A stretch of DNA of 64,000 nucleotides. Source: Nitrospira defluvii. Its GTDB lineage: Bacteria > Nitrospirota > Nitrospiria > Nitrospirales > Nitrospiraceae. A program made the translations under genes and the position numbers. The stretch spans positions 372,001 to 436,000 of the forward strand of contig WYAX01000012.1 in assembly GCA_011525625.1 (NCBI GenBank). Direction: 5' to 3'. The notes under the pieces were generated by a model. The model saw only the letters and a list, made by a program, of their open reading frames with translations. It was not told where the DNA came from and did not search any database. Positions 35,256 to 43,764 of this stretch are shown here, in pieces. The stretch's first letter is position 1, and every line of letters starts with the position of its first letter.

Positions 35256-35720
35256 AATGTCGCAGTCATCCAATGACGTTAAGCAACAATTTTTACCCGC
35301 TTCTCCAGGGAACTGCAACTGAATTGAACCTTATTTGTCCCGGACGGTGGTGGTAAAATCTTTGCGTTCAAGCGCGTTTAGGGCCATGGACCTAGCGAGC
35401 TTGTTCGCAGTAGGCCTTCTTTCGTCTCGGGTGGGCCTTCTGCAAAGTTGCAATGCTTTTGCGTACTCGATTACGATTGCAACGGACTGGGATTGAGTGG
35501 CTCCTTTGATTTTGTCGTCCAGGTGCGATTGACAGATTTTTTCATGCTTTGTTACACTCGGCACCGGTTCGAAATCAAAAGCACTCAAACATTCCTATCC
35601 GTTTCAGAAACGCAGTTCAGTACTCAGGCCAAATAACGTCGATCTAATCTGCACTTGGCTTTTCCGGTTGTGAATATAGACCGGAACTGAGCCACCAGCG
35701 CATAAAAGGGAGGGAGTCCT
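35256..35720. promoter_or_regulatory. Divergent control region upstream of the oxidoreductase operon
   Basis: The interval lies between the MTHFR_C-like gene (minus) and the oxidoreductase operon (plus). A dyad TTCCGGT-N11-ACCGGAA sits at 35662-35686, and TATAGA at 35675-35680, a plausible -10 box, lies in its spacer. No good -35 box is present. A minus-strand frame at 35331-35588 is open but has no ribosome-binding site or recognisable product. GGGAGGG at 35708-35714 serves the first gene. Confidence 0.45.
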
Positions 35721-36620
35721 ATGAGCCTTGATTACGTCAAGTTTTCAAACGGCTTTGAAAAGTTCATGCCGAAAGAATATCGGGACATGGTCGAGCATGG
35801 TCCCTTCGGGAAAAAAGTCTCTGTCTCACAGATGGGGTCTTTTAAGGAAGTGCTCGAGGAACATCCGATGTGCGCCGGCTGCGCCATGACCCTCTTTATC
35901 CGCCTTGCCATGATTGCATTCCCTAACCCCGAAGATACCATCACCGTTGGCACCGCCGGTTGCGGGCGTTTGGCGATTTCACAAGCCGCCATTCCATTTG
36001 TGTATGGGAACTATGGTGACCAAAATGGCGTGGCGAGCGGTCTGTCCAGAGGTCTTCGCCTACGTTTCGGTGACAAACCCAAAGACGTGGTCGTGATGGC
36101 TGGCGACGGCGGTACGGCCGACATTGGCTTTCAGCAAGTGCTTCACTCTTGGTTCCGCAAGGAGCGTTTCACGACGATCATGCTGGACAATGAGGTCTAT
36201 GGAAACACCGGTGGGCAAGAAAGCGGCATGACGAATCGTGGTGCTGTGTTGAAGATGGCTCCGCTCGGTAAGAAGTTTGAGAAGATGGATATGCTGCAGA
36301 TGGCCAAGGTTGCTGGGTGTGCCTACGTTGCGACCGTGGTTCCAAACAATCCTCGTCGAGTGGAGAGCGTAATCAAGAAGGCTGTGTTGATCGCTAGAGA
36401 GGTTGGGTCCACCTATATCCAGGCGTACACTTCCTGCAACATCGAATACGCGATTCCGACCGACAAGGTCATGGAAGACGCGAAGAATGTGGAAAACGAT
36501 CGGTATCAGTTTACGGAGTATATCAGCGACGAAGCGAAGCAGTATCTGACTGAGCGGTACGGCTACAAAGAGTTCTTGCAGAAGCCGGCGGCCCAGACCC
36601 AGAGCCTTCCGAAGGCATAG
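35721..36620 (+). CDS. 2-oxoacid:ferredoxin oxidoreductase, beta (TPP) subunit
   Basis: The 299-residue product has an N-terminal CAGC near residue 53 and the thiamine-diphosphate/Mg motif GDGGTADIG...N with EVYGNTGGQESG. This subunit binds TPP and performs decarboxylation or, in the rTCA direction, reductive carboxylation of acetyl-CoA or succinyl-CoA. From sequence alone I cannot tell pyruvate from 2-oxoglutarate specificity. It is the first gene of a five-gene operon (beta, gamma, delta, fifth subunit, alpha), similar in composition to the five-subunit enzymes of Hydrogenobacter. Confidence 0.9.
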   Translation: MSLDYVKFSNGFEKFMPKEYRDMVEHGPFGKKVSVSQMGSFKEVLEEHPMCAGCAMTLFIRLAMIAFPNPEDTITVGTAGCGRLAISQAAIPFVYGNYGDQNGVASGLSRGLRLRFGDKPKDVVVMAGDGGTADIGFQQVLHSWFRKERFTTIMLDNEVYGNTGGQESGMTNRGAVLKMAPLGKKFEKMDMLQMAKVAGCAYVATVVPNNPRRVESVIKKAVLIAREVGSTYIQAYTSCNIEYAIPTDKVMEDAKNVENDRYQFTEYISDEAKQYLTERYGYKEFLQKPAAQTQSLPKA

Positions 36621-36647
36621 GGCGGATTTCCTTAAGGAGGATCGAGC

Positions 36648-37367
36648 ATGGCGAAACGATTCAACATCCGTATGGCCGGCGTGGGCGGTCAGGGCGTGGT
36701 CACCGGCTCACACATTCTGAGTACGGCAGTGATCAACGCGGGCGGAGAAAGCACCATCGTCCCGTTCTATGGATCAGAGAAGCGGATGGCTCCGGTTGAA
36801 AGTTATGTGCGGGTTTCCGATGAACCAATTTATGAAATTGGTGAGATCACCTTTCCGCACATCATCATCATTTTCCATCCTCAGGTCATCACTCACGGCA
36901 AGTCGTATACGATGCCGTTCTATTTTGGACTGAAAGAGGACGGCATCGCGCTGATCAACAACGATGGGCCGATGAAATTACACAAGGACCAGGCCCGTGA
37001 ATTGGAAGAACGGCGCGCCAAGCTGTACTACTTCCCAGCCACCAAGATCTCCCTGGATGTTGCCGGGATGGATCTGGCCACTAACATGGCGCTGATGGGC
37101 TGCATTGGTGCAATTACCGGTTTGACGAATATGATTGGCCTGGAACAGGCCGTGAAAGATCGCTTCCTCGGCAAGGGGTTCGTGGTGTCCGGCGGTACTG
37201 CCGCATTGGACAGCGTCGTCGAGAGGAAATTCAAGAAGAAGCAGGAGTTGATCGAGAAGAACGTCGCGGTGATGCGGGCCGGATGGAACTACGCGGTTGA
37301 CCACGGTTGGGCTTCTCCGGATGTGAAGCGCGCGGAAGAGCCGGTGGCTGCAGCCGCCGCGAACTAG
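36648..37367 (+). CDS. 2-oxoacid:ferredoxin oxidoreductase, gamma subunit
   Basis: The 239-residue product begins RMAGVGGQGVVTGSHIL, the hallmark of the gamma (CoA-binding) subunit, followed by GSEKRMAPVESYVRVSDEPI. An Ala-rich tail (last 10 residues) is appended. AAGGAGG precedes the ATG. It is co-transcribed with the beta subunit gene. Confidence 0.9.
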   Translation: MAKRFNIRMAGVGGQGVVTGSHILSTAVINAGGESTIVPFYGSEKRMAPVESYVRVSDEPIYEIGEITFPHIIIIFHPQVITHGKSYTMPFYFGLKEDGIALINNDGPMKLHKDQARELEERRAKLYYFPATKISLDVAGMDLATNMALMGCIGAITGLTNMIGLEQAVKDRFLGKGFVVSGGTAALDSVVERKFKKKQELIEKNVAVMRAGWNYAVDHGWASPDVKRAEEPVAAAAAN

Positions 37368-37386
37368 GAATGCGGAAGGAGCGTTC

Positions 37387-37710
37387 ATGTATCTCGTAGC
37401 CGATATCAACGTTGAGATTTGCGCCGCGAAGAGTTGCAAGCTGTGCACGCAGTACTGCCCAGAGGCCAATACCATTCTGTACAGCGATGAAATGGGGAAG
37501 GATAAAGGCTTTAAGTATGGTTCAGCCTATGTGGCGGTCGACCGCTGCAAGGGGTGTGCGCAGTGCGTCTGGGTCTGTGACAATATGGCTAAGAATAACG
37601 CCATTAAAATGATTATGATTGACCAGCTTCCGGTGGCCGCATTGACAGACAACATTACCTATGGGGAAAAGAGTACGACTGCAACATTGGTCAGCCCTGT
37701 AGTTGGGTAA
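37387..37710 (+). CDS. 2-oxoacid:ferredoxin oxidoreductase, ferredoxin-type delta subunit
   Basis: The 107-residue product has two Cys groups, CAAKSCKLCTQYCPEA and CKGCAQCVWVC, fitting two [4Fe-4S] clusters. It would pass electrons from ferredoxin to the TPP site. The first group has a wider first spacing (C-x4-C-x2-C-x3-C) than standard ferredoxins. Located between the gamma gene and the fifth-subunit gene. Confidence 0.88.
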   Translation: MYLVADINVEICAAKSCKLCTQYCPEANTILYSDEMGKDKGFKYGSAYVAVDRCKGCAQCVWVCDNMAKNNAIKMIMIDQLPVAALTDNITYGEKSTTATLVSPVVG

Positions 37711-37731
37711 TCGTACGAAAGGGGAACGGGC

Positions 37732-38496
37732 GTGGGAACGACACAAGATACGAGAGAACGGATTATCGTGCCGGGACCGGCAGGGTTCCATCCGCCGTCA
37801 GCGGCTCAATTGGGGGTGTCGTTGCCTGATCCCGGGCAAGGCCTCTATTACGGACTTCTGGAGCCGAATGAAGACGTTGTCATCGAGGAGATGGCTCGAA
37901 AAATGCTGACGAGCCCGAATGCAACGATTTTCCCGGGGCCTCTCGTCCTGTGGGCATGGAACAACCATGCTGTTGAAAAGGCACAGGCGGTGTTGGAAAT
38001 TGCTGCTCAGATTCCCGACGTGATGATTATCCCCATGCCGGACTATCGCCCCAAATATCCGAAGATTGATCCAGAAGAAGTCATCAACCCGAACCACCCC
38101 AACCTTACAATTTGGGGTAACAAGATTGAAGCGTGCATCTTTATCGGTGTGCACTGTCACTATGCCAATCTTACCCTTAAGATGATCCGTGCGGGGACCA
38201 ATTGTTGCACTATGGCCATTTGCGCCGAGCAAGGGCACGAGGACGCCATGCTGACGATCCGGGATTCAGATACGTTGAAATTGAGGAAAACGGCTCAAAT
38301 CTTCAAAAAAGTGCGTGAAGAGATGGGTATTAAATTGCCCAATAATGGCGAAAACGTCCGATTCACAGGCACTCAATCCAAGGTCCATAACGGCCAAACG
38401 CATACCAATCCTATGACTTTCATGCCTTCGGCCAGCGGCGTGGGTAGTGCTGCTGTTTTTGGTCACTCTGCTGATCAAATGAAACGCGAAGGCTAA
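37732..38496 (+). CDS. Fifth (epsilon-type) subunit of the 2-oxoacid:ferredoxin oxidoreductase
   Basis: The 254-residue product is not one of the usual four oxidoreductase subunits. It has GPLVLWAWNNHAVEKAQAVLE and CIFIGVHCHYANLTLKMIRAGTNC-like segments, given here in part, with three Cys and several His residues in the central region. The layout resembles the small CO-dehydrogenase/ACS epsilon-like fold family. Because it sits between the delta and alpha genes with short spacers, it is almost certainly the extra subunit seen in five-subunit oxidoreductases of rTCA bacteria. Its role is unknown; oxygen protection or assembly are possible inferences. Confidence 0.7.
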   Translation: MGTTQDTRERIIVPGPAGFHPPSAAQLGVSLPDPGQGLYYGLLEPNEDVVIEEMARKMLTSPNATIFPGPLVLWAWNNHAVEKAQAVLEIAAQIPDVMIIPMPDYRPKYPKIDPEEVINPNHPNLTIWGNKIEACIFIGVHCHYANLTLKMIRAGTNCCTMAICAEQGHEDAMLTIRDSDTLKLRKTAQIFKKVREEMGIKLPNNGENVRFTGTQSKVHNGQTHTNPMTFMPSASGVGSAAVFGHSADQMKREG

Positions 38497-38532
38497 GTTT
38501 TAGGCGACGGCATACAGGTAAGAGGTGCAACC

Positions 38533-39879
38533 ATGAGCGAAACATTGGACCCCAAGCAAAAGACCGGTACCCAGGCTGATCCTGCCACGAGTGTGTCGGC
38601 TCCTAAGGCACAAGTGAAGCAGGATCCACATGCAGCGGCGAAGCAGCAGAAGATCGTGACCCCCGAATATCTGTTCTTGGAAGCTCCCCGGACTAAGGAA
38701 TTCATCACTGGGAGTGAGGCAGCTAAGGAGGCGATTCGTCGATCTAACGTAGACCTTGCGATTGCATACCCGATTACCCCGCAAAGCGAGACCATGCAGT
38801 TGGTCGGCGTCTTGTATGGGGAAGGGTATGTGAAGGAATATTACCGTGGTGAGGAAGAAGTCGGCGTCATGGCGGCGATTGCGGGCGGCTCCCGAGCTGG
38901 CGTTCGCTGTTATACGGCGACCGCGGGTCCAGGAACTCTGAGAGGCTTGGAAGGGATTGCTTCCTGGCCAGGGCACCGACTCCCAGTAGTGGCCATGTTT
39001 ACCTGTCGAGTGGTGAATGCCCCATTGGCCATCCAACCGGACAATATTGAAGTCTCCTACTTGCTGAATTGCGGCATGATCGTGTTCCACGCTGAAAATC
39101 AACAGGATATGTTTGATTTTACACTGGCCGGGTTCACGATCAGTGAGAAGAACGATGTAACGTTGCCGGTTGGTGTGTGCTGCGACGGCTTCTTCGTAAC
39201 CCACGCACGAGGATACGTGCGGATGCAGGATCGAAGCCTGAAGCTTCCCCCGCGTGAGCCTTGGCGGGGCGCAGTTCCTGTTCTTGACGCAGAGAATCCT
39301 CCTGCTCGCCTCTCGCGCGATGCCCCGGTTCAGAAATCGAATTTTATGGCCTACAATATCCACGCAGTGTGGCAGCAGGAGGTGTGGGCAGCTGTCGAAC
39401 GTTCGCGGAAGTACATCAATCAGTACTTGGGCGGCTTGCTGACTGCTGAAAACGTTGATGGAGCGGAAGCCATCATCGTCGCTTCAGGAAGTGCAGCAGC
39501 GCAATCTCGTGAAGCGGTCAGGCTGTGCTCCGAAAAGGGAATCAAGGTTGGTCTGATTAAGGTACGCTCGCTGCGTCCATTCCCGACCCAGGAACTTCGC
39601 CAGCTTTGCGGCAAGGCCAAATTGATCGTCGTGCCTGAGTTCAATTACGTTGGATGGTTAGCGAAGGAAGTAGCCACTGCCATCTATGGATTTTCCAATG
39701 CCAAGATTATTGGCGGCCCGCGGGTTTATGGCGGGCAGTCCATGCCTGTGGAGTTGATCGTTGATGAAGTCGAGTCCGGTTTGACGGGCAAGAAGTCGAC
39801 GAACGTAGCGATTTCCCAGGTCATGGGTGCATCAACCGCAGACCATGAGGCTATGGGCCACTTTATGCGCAGCATCTAA
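38533..39879 (+). CDS. 2-oxoacid:ferredoxin oxidoreductase, alpha subunit
   Basis: The 448-residue product has the alpha-subunit pyrimidine-binding domain: FITGSEAAKEAIRRSNVDLAIAYPITPQSE (quoted only in part: GSEAAKEAIRR, AYPITPQSE), YYRGEEEVGVMAAIAG, TATAGPGTLRGLEGI. The C-terminal domain II contains SGSAAAQSREAV and VRSLRPFP. An N-terminal lead of about 50 residues is Lys/Gln/Ala-rich and likely disordered. It is the last gene of the operon and is followed by a strong terminator. Confidence 0.9.
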   Translation: MSETLDPKQKTGTQADPATSVSAPKAQVKQDPHAAAKQQKIVTPEYLFLEAPRTKEFITGSEAAKEAIRRSNVDLAIAYPITPQSETMQLVGVLYGEGYVKEYYRGEEEVGVMAAIAGGSRAGVRCYTATAGPGTLRGLEGIASWPGHRLPVVAMFTCRVVNAPLAIQPDNIEVSYLLNCGMIVFHAENQQDMFDFTLAGFTISEKNDVTLPVGVCCDGFFVTHARGYVRMQDRSLKLPPREPWRGAVPVLDAENPPARLSRDAPVQKSNFMAYNIHAVWQQEVWAAVERSRKYINQYLGGLLTAENVDGAEAIIVASGSAAAQSREAVRLCSEKGIKVGLIKVRSLRPFPTQELRQLCGKAKLIVVPEFNYVGWLAKEVATAIYGFSNAKIIGGPRVYGGQSMPVELIVDEVESGLTGKKSTNVAISQVMGASTADHEAMGHFMRSI

Positions 39880-39908
39880 ACGGGGGCAGCGTTTTTTCGA
39901 GCGAAGGG

Positions 39909-39935
39909 GGCCCGTTCGGTGGTACCGAACGGGCC
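39909..39935. terminator. Terminator of the oxidoreductase operon
   Basis: A perfect 12-bp stem (39909-39920 and 39924-39935; GGCCCGTTCGGT) with a 3-base loop is followed by TTCTGCATTT. It separates the alpha-subunit gene from the convergent 82-residue gene and may serve both strands. Confidence 0.85.
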
Positions 39936-39961
39936 TTCTGCATTTGGAGCGGTGGACAAAT

Positions 39962-40210
39962 TCAACCTTGGAGGTCGTCCTCCACCAGGTCTGGGCTTTC
40001 CGGCATTCCGGAGGCGATGTACTTTGCATACGAGAGATAGATGAGGCTGCTATCACGCATGGCCCTTGCTCCGTGCGTCATTCTTTCTAGGCGCTCTAAG
40101 TCGACTGGCTTGGAGGTTTGAAGGGCGGTAACATGTTCATCGAGAAGCAAGGTATATCGCTCCATGGCCATTTCGACTTCGCGATAAGCTTGCAAAATAT
40201 GATCTGTCAT
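39962..40210 (-). CDS. Small helical protein, unknown function
   Basis: The 82-residue product is predicted to be mostly helical and Met/Leu/Glu-rich (ILQAYREVEMAMERYTLL, LERLERMTHGARAMRD). AAGGAGAGGAG lies upstream of its ATG, giving a good ribosome-binding site. I recognise no family; the size and helix pattern are like small chaperones or anti-sigma-type regulators, but that is speculation. It is divergent to the Rsm22-type gene. Confidence 0.65.
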   Translation of the reverse strand: MTDHILQAYREVEMAMERYTLLLDEHVTALQTSKPVDLERLERMTHGARAMRDSSLIYLSYAKYIASGMPESPDLVEDDLQG

Positions 40211-40281
40211 GTGAAGTACTCCTCTCCTTGGTCAGGATACTGCAGCTGGGATTTGGGGGTCAACCAGAAGGCTGGAGTGTA

Positions 40282-41493
40282 ATGTACGAGTTATCTTCAA
40301 GGATATCAAAAGTCTTGGCGACGTGTGCACGATTGGATGGATCCGAACCACGGCCAGATGCCTTGAGAGACATTTCGCGCGGCGTGATCCGGCTATCGGA
40401 AATGTTCACCCGTGGCAGTTCGGGGATCGGGACAAGCTATTTAGAGGACGTGCAATTGCGGCGGGCTTATTTAGCTTACTATGTGCCGGTGAACCTCGCT
40501 AAAGTCCAGATCCTTTTGGCCGAGCTGCAGCCGCTCATCGCAGAACGCAAAGGGCAGGAATTTCGAGTCCTAGACATTGGCGGAGGACCGGGTACCGGAG
40601 CCCTTGCCCTCCTTGACTGGGCCTGTTCAACCTCAGCCCCGCCCTCTGGCACGCTTCGCATGACGGCGATGGACCGATCGGGGGCGGCGTTGAGAGCATG
40701 CACCGAGCTTTGGGAAAGTTACCTTGCGGAAGTACCGGAGTGTCGGAACCTCTCGTTGCAAACTGTAGAGTGTAACTTGGAGCGCACGTTTCCCATGCCT
40801 GTTCAGGTAGGCACGCAAGTGTCCGGCTATCATCTTATTGTGGCTCAGAATGTACTGTCTGAACTCTATAGCGAGAGTCTAAATGCCGTGGAGAAAAGAG
40901 TTACCTTGGTGGCAAAACTCCTGAGCGTTTTGGAAGAGGACGGGAGTTTGATGCTGATTGAACCAGCCCTTAGGGCAACCTCACGGGGGCTTCATGAGTT
41001 GCGGAACCAGCTACTCGGTCACTATGAATGCTCAGTATATAGCCCCTGCCTACATGACGAAAACTGTCCGGCATTGGTACATCAGGATGACTGGTGTCAC
41101 GAAGAACGGCACTGGGAGCGACCGGCTTGGGTCGCGCAGCTTGATGAGGCAGTGGGATTTATCAAAGATACTCTAAAGTTTTCCTACGTCGTCTTCCGCA
41201 AAGATGGGAAAACCCTGGTTTCGAGAAACGAGCCCTTCCATCGGGTCGTGAGCGAATTGCGGGTAATGAAGGGAGAAAAGAGGGTCTGGCTGTGTGATTC
41301 GGCGGGGAGATCAGAAGTGGGGCGTCAGGACAAGGATCATTCGGAGTCGAATGCCGCGTTTGAGCAGTTCCACCGAGGCGCGATTGTCAAAATCGGCGAC
41401 ATTGTTCGGAAGGAACGAAAAGGCAAACTTTCCACTCTCGGGCGAATTCTCCCGACTGGCACGGCGGAAATTATTCGTCCAGCCCAGAACTAG
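40282..41493 (+). CDS. Rsm22-family methyltransferase-like protein with Cys cluster motif
   Basis: The 403-residue product has a Rossmann SAM-binding motif (VLDIGGGPGTGALAL, about residue 95) and the Rsm22 C-terminal region. Around residues 250-275, Cys residues in CSVYSPCLHDENCPAL and DWCHEERHW match the [4Fe-4S]-type Cys pattern reported for the Rsm22/METTL17 group. These proteins act in assembly of the small ribosomal subunit. ATG 40282 was chosen because GGAG precedes it; the open frame to 40228 adds 18 residues without a site. The end shares bases with the convergent 68-residue gene. Confidence 0.82.
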   Translation: MYELSSRISKVLATCARLDGSEPRPDALRDISRGVIRLSEMFTRGSSGIGTSYLEDVQLRRAYLAYYVPVNLAKVQILLAELQPLIAERKGQEFRVLDIGGGPGTGALALLDWACSTSAPPSGTLRMTAMDRSGAALRACTELWESYLAEVPECRNLSLQTVECNLERTFPMPVQVGTQVSGYHLIVAQNVLSELYSESLNAVEKRVTLVAKLLSVLEEDGSLMLIEPALRATSRGLHELRNQLLGHYECSVYSPCLHDENCPALVHQDDWCHEERHWERPAWVAQLDEAVGFIKDTLKFSYVVFRKDGKTLVSRNEPFHRVVSELRVMKGEKRVWLCDSAGRSEVGRQDKDHSESNAAFEQFHRGAIVKIGDIVRKERKGKLSTLGRILPTGTAEIIRPAQN

Positions 41494-41696
41494 TCCGACT
41501 CCGGCTCAGAAGAGCCATGCTGATGCGACACTCGGTCCTCATCAAAAAGCTCGGCCATCTCTGCCGCGATCATATCCCGATCGTTTGGAACCGAAATGAG
41601 GGGGATTTCTTTGCGAGGTTTTGGTGTCGTCTCAGGCGCGGAGAGATGTTCTTGTGGCTGTTTCGGATGTGGGGTGTCGTTCATATCAATCAACAT
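41490..41696 (-). CDS. Small acidic protein, doubtful
   Basis: A 68-residue frame rich in Pro, Glu, Asp and His (MNDTPHPKQPQEHLSAPE at the front, FDEDRVSHQHGSSEPESD at the end). The likely start is either ATG 41696 or 41684; neither has a clear ribosome-binding site. Its stop overlaps that of the Rsm22-type gene on the other strand. Composition is protein-like rather than shadow-like, but I cannot support a function. Confidence 0.4.
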   Translation of the reverse strand: MLIDMNDTPHPKQPQEHLSAPETTPKPRKEIPLISVPNDRDMIAAEMAELFDEDRVSHQHGSSEPESD

Positions 41697-41722
41697 TATA
41701 CACTAAAACGAGGATAGAAAGG

Positions 41723-42082
41723 CTACTCAAACGCCTCCAGGGATGATCGCTCGGCAAACTGAGCCTGGCAGGTGCTGCAGGTCACGAAGTAAACTGCCTC
41801 ACGGACCGACATGGTGATGCGGAAGTCAAGCGACACGCCACGATGCTGACAGTTTGAGCAAGAGATATCTCTCAATCGATAGGGGACGTCCGGCTGAGTT
41901 CGCAGATAAAACTCCATATCCGTATAAACAGGGAAATTGTACCGACACTTCAAGCACACCCCCCTACACTCTCCATCTGACTGTAAGGTTCGCCGATCAA
42001 TGCCGAAGGTGCTGGCTTTACAAATGGCGCAGTGTACGCTCGACAATCGTTGTTCTACGTCCTCAAGTGCAATGCGTGGCAT
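41723..42082 (-). CDS. Zinc-ribbon protein, unknown function
   Basis: The 119-residue product has four Cys pairs: CAIC, CRGVCLKC, CSNC and CSTC, arranged as two zinc ribbons. GGGAGG stands four bases before ATG 42082, a strong start. The longer frame to 42175 has no such site. It is divergent to the phosphatase gene. A nucleic-acid or protein-binding role is possible but not shown. Confidence 0.72.
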   Translation of the reverse strand: MPRIALEDVEQRLSSVHCAICKASTFGIDRRTLQSDGECRGVCLKCRYNFPVYTDMEFYLRTQPDVPYRLRDISCSNCQHRGVSLDFRITMSVREAVYFVTCSTCQAQFAERSSLEAFE

Positions 42083-42203
42083 TGGTCCTCCCTTCGATGG
42101 ACGGGCTGAGTATACGCAGCCTGAGGAAACATCTTCAACCATGCGTCCGGTAATCGTTGGAATGCCTTGACCCACAGCCGATGCCTTCTATACTAACAAC
42201 ACC

Positions 42204-42641
42204 ATGCATATGATTAATAAGCGACTGCTCGTTGGTAATGCCCATGATGCCAAAAATCCACCTCCTCAGGTGGGGGCTGTCTTGATGGTAGCTGAGGAGC
42301 AACATGTAACAGTTCCCGAACGTGTCCTGTATGCCAAAATTCCTCTGAAGGAATTCGGTGAGCCTGGGGCCACGGCGCTCACTCAGGCCGTAGATTGGAT
42401 TGAGGTCAATCTGCCGAAGCAGCGGTTGATGGTCTGTTGTCGGGTTGGGATGGGACGTTCAGTCTCCGTGGTGATTGCTTACTTGTGTTGTGTCGAGGGG
42501 TTGACGTATCCCGATGCGGTCAAGCTTGTGTTGACCAGGCGGCCTGGCGGCATGCCGTTGCCTCGCCTCGAGGAAGTTATCGACGTGGTGAACCGCCGTC
42601 GCCGTGACCGACTCGCCCCGCCACCGCCTACCATCGTATAA
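42204..42641 (+). CDS. Dual-specificity-like protein phosphatase
   Basis: The 145-residue product has the Cys-x5-Arg phosphatase loop as CRVGMGRS (Cys79, Arg85), with the surrounding fold of small dual-specificity phosphatases (GNAHDA near the N-terminus, an Ala/Val-rich helix after the loop). The residue before the catalytic Cys is Cys rather than the usual His, giving VCCRVGMGRS. Pro-rich tail. Substrate unknown: phosphoprotein, phosphoinositide or nucleotide. Confidence 0.75.
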   Translation: MHMINKRLLVGNAHDAKNPPPQVGAVLMVAEEQHVTVPERVLYAKIPLKEFGEPGATALTQAVDWIEVNLPKQRLMVCCRVGMGRSVSVVIAYLCCVEGLTYPDAVKLVLTRRPGGMPLPRLEEVIDVVNRRRRDRLAPPPPTIV

Positions 42642-42821
42642 TTCTCCACCGTCGTCGGTCTTTCGGGCCCCTGTGTTTTTCAATTGAAATTCGTTCCATT
42701 GTGGCTCTTGCTACACAAAGTCGTTGTCGGCCCTGCGCCGGAGTTGCATTTTGTGTTGGCCACGTGGCGTAATTCTCGCCGATTAGCGTTCTGAGACCTG
42801 GTTTCTCAGGAAAATATTGCT

Positions 42822-43667
42822 ATGCCCGAATTGCCGGAAGCGGAAGTTGCTGCTCGTCAACTGCGCGCTCGCGTGATGGGATCGACGGTGCGAAATTGTT
42901 GGATTGGGCGGCCAGATATTGTGAGGGAGGGGCTCGCGTCGTTGGAGTGGTACCGTGGGACGAAGATCGCAGGGGTGGAGCGCCGTGGGAAAAGTGTGAT
43001 CCTAACATTTGCCGGTGCGACGCAAGCCAGATTTCTTGCCGCAGAATTAGGCATGACCGGACTACTCTTGTTCCAGGGGGCTCAGACCAAACATCCTCAG
43101 CATACGCATTGTATTTTGCAACTTGAGGGGGCGGATGAGCCGGAAATTCGCTACTGGAACCCTCGCCGATTCGGGCGTCTATCGTTTCTGGATCAAACGG
43201 GGTTGGATCAGTACACATCGCGTCGCTTTGGTTACGATCCCCTTACGATCACTCTAGGGCAATTTGTTCAGGTGCTTGGATCCACGCGACGGAGGCTCAA
43301 GCCACTGTTGATGCACCAACAAGTGATCGCGGGCATTGGAAATATCTATGCGAATGAGATTCTATTCCGTGCTGGCCTTCACCCCGATCAGCCGGCTGAC
43401 CGGGTGGGAGGCAAGGCGGCAACACGCCTGTATGAAATGATGGGAGAGGTGTTACGCGAAGCCATTTTGATGGGGGGCTCAAGTGTGCGCGATTACTTTG
43501 CGCCGGATGGGACGGAGGGGCGTTATAAACAGAAACATTTGGTCTATGGGAAGGCTGGTGAGTGTTGTCCGAATGGGTGCGAGGCTATCATTGAGCGCTC
43601 AGTTGGCGAGCGAAGTTCCTTCTATTGCCCTGTTTGCCAACGGCTGAAGTCTCGACGCCGCGCATAG
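42822..43667 (+). CDS. mutM: Formamidopyrimidine-DNA glycosylase
   Basis: The 281-residue product begins MPELPEAEV (catalytic Pro2 and Glu3), has the helix-two-turn-helix IAGIGNIYANEILF, and ends with a zinc finger (CCPNGC, then SFYCPVCQ). It removes oxidised purines such as 8-oxoguanine. The intergenic stretch before it (42642-42821) shows no clear promoter. Confidence 0.92.
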   Translation: MPELPEAEVAARQLRARVMGSTVRNCWIGRPDIVREGLASLEWYRGTKIAGVERRGKSVILTFAGATQARFLAAELGMTGLLLFQGAQTKHPQHTHCILQLEGADEPEIRYWNPRRFGRLSFLDQTGLDQYTSRRFGYDPLTITLGQFVQVLGSTRRRLKPLLMHQQVIAGIGNIYANEILFRAGLHPDQPADRVGGKAATRLYEMMGEVLREAILMGGSSVRDYFAPDGTEGRYKQKHLVYGKAGECCPNGCEAIIERSVGERSSFYCPVCQRLKSRRRA

Positions 43668-43764
43668 GCTCGGGAGCAGGTCCGCTGAGCACCATTCAGG
43701 GACAGTATAAACTTATCAATAATTTATGGTGATGAATCTTCAGTGCCGATTGTGGTAGGACTTC

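Noticed and set aside
35331-35588. 85-residue minus-strand frame in the oxidoreductase control region
   Set aside because: No ribosome-binding site and no family likeness; the interval is better read as a control region.
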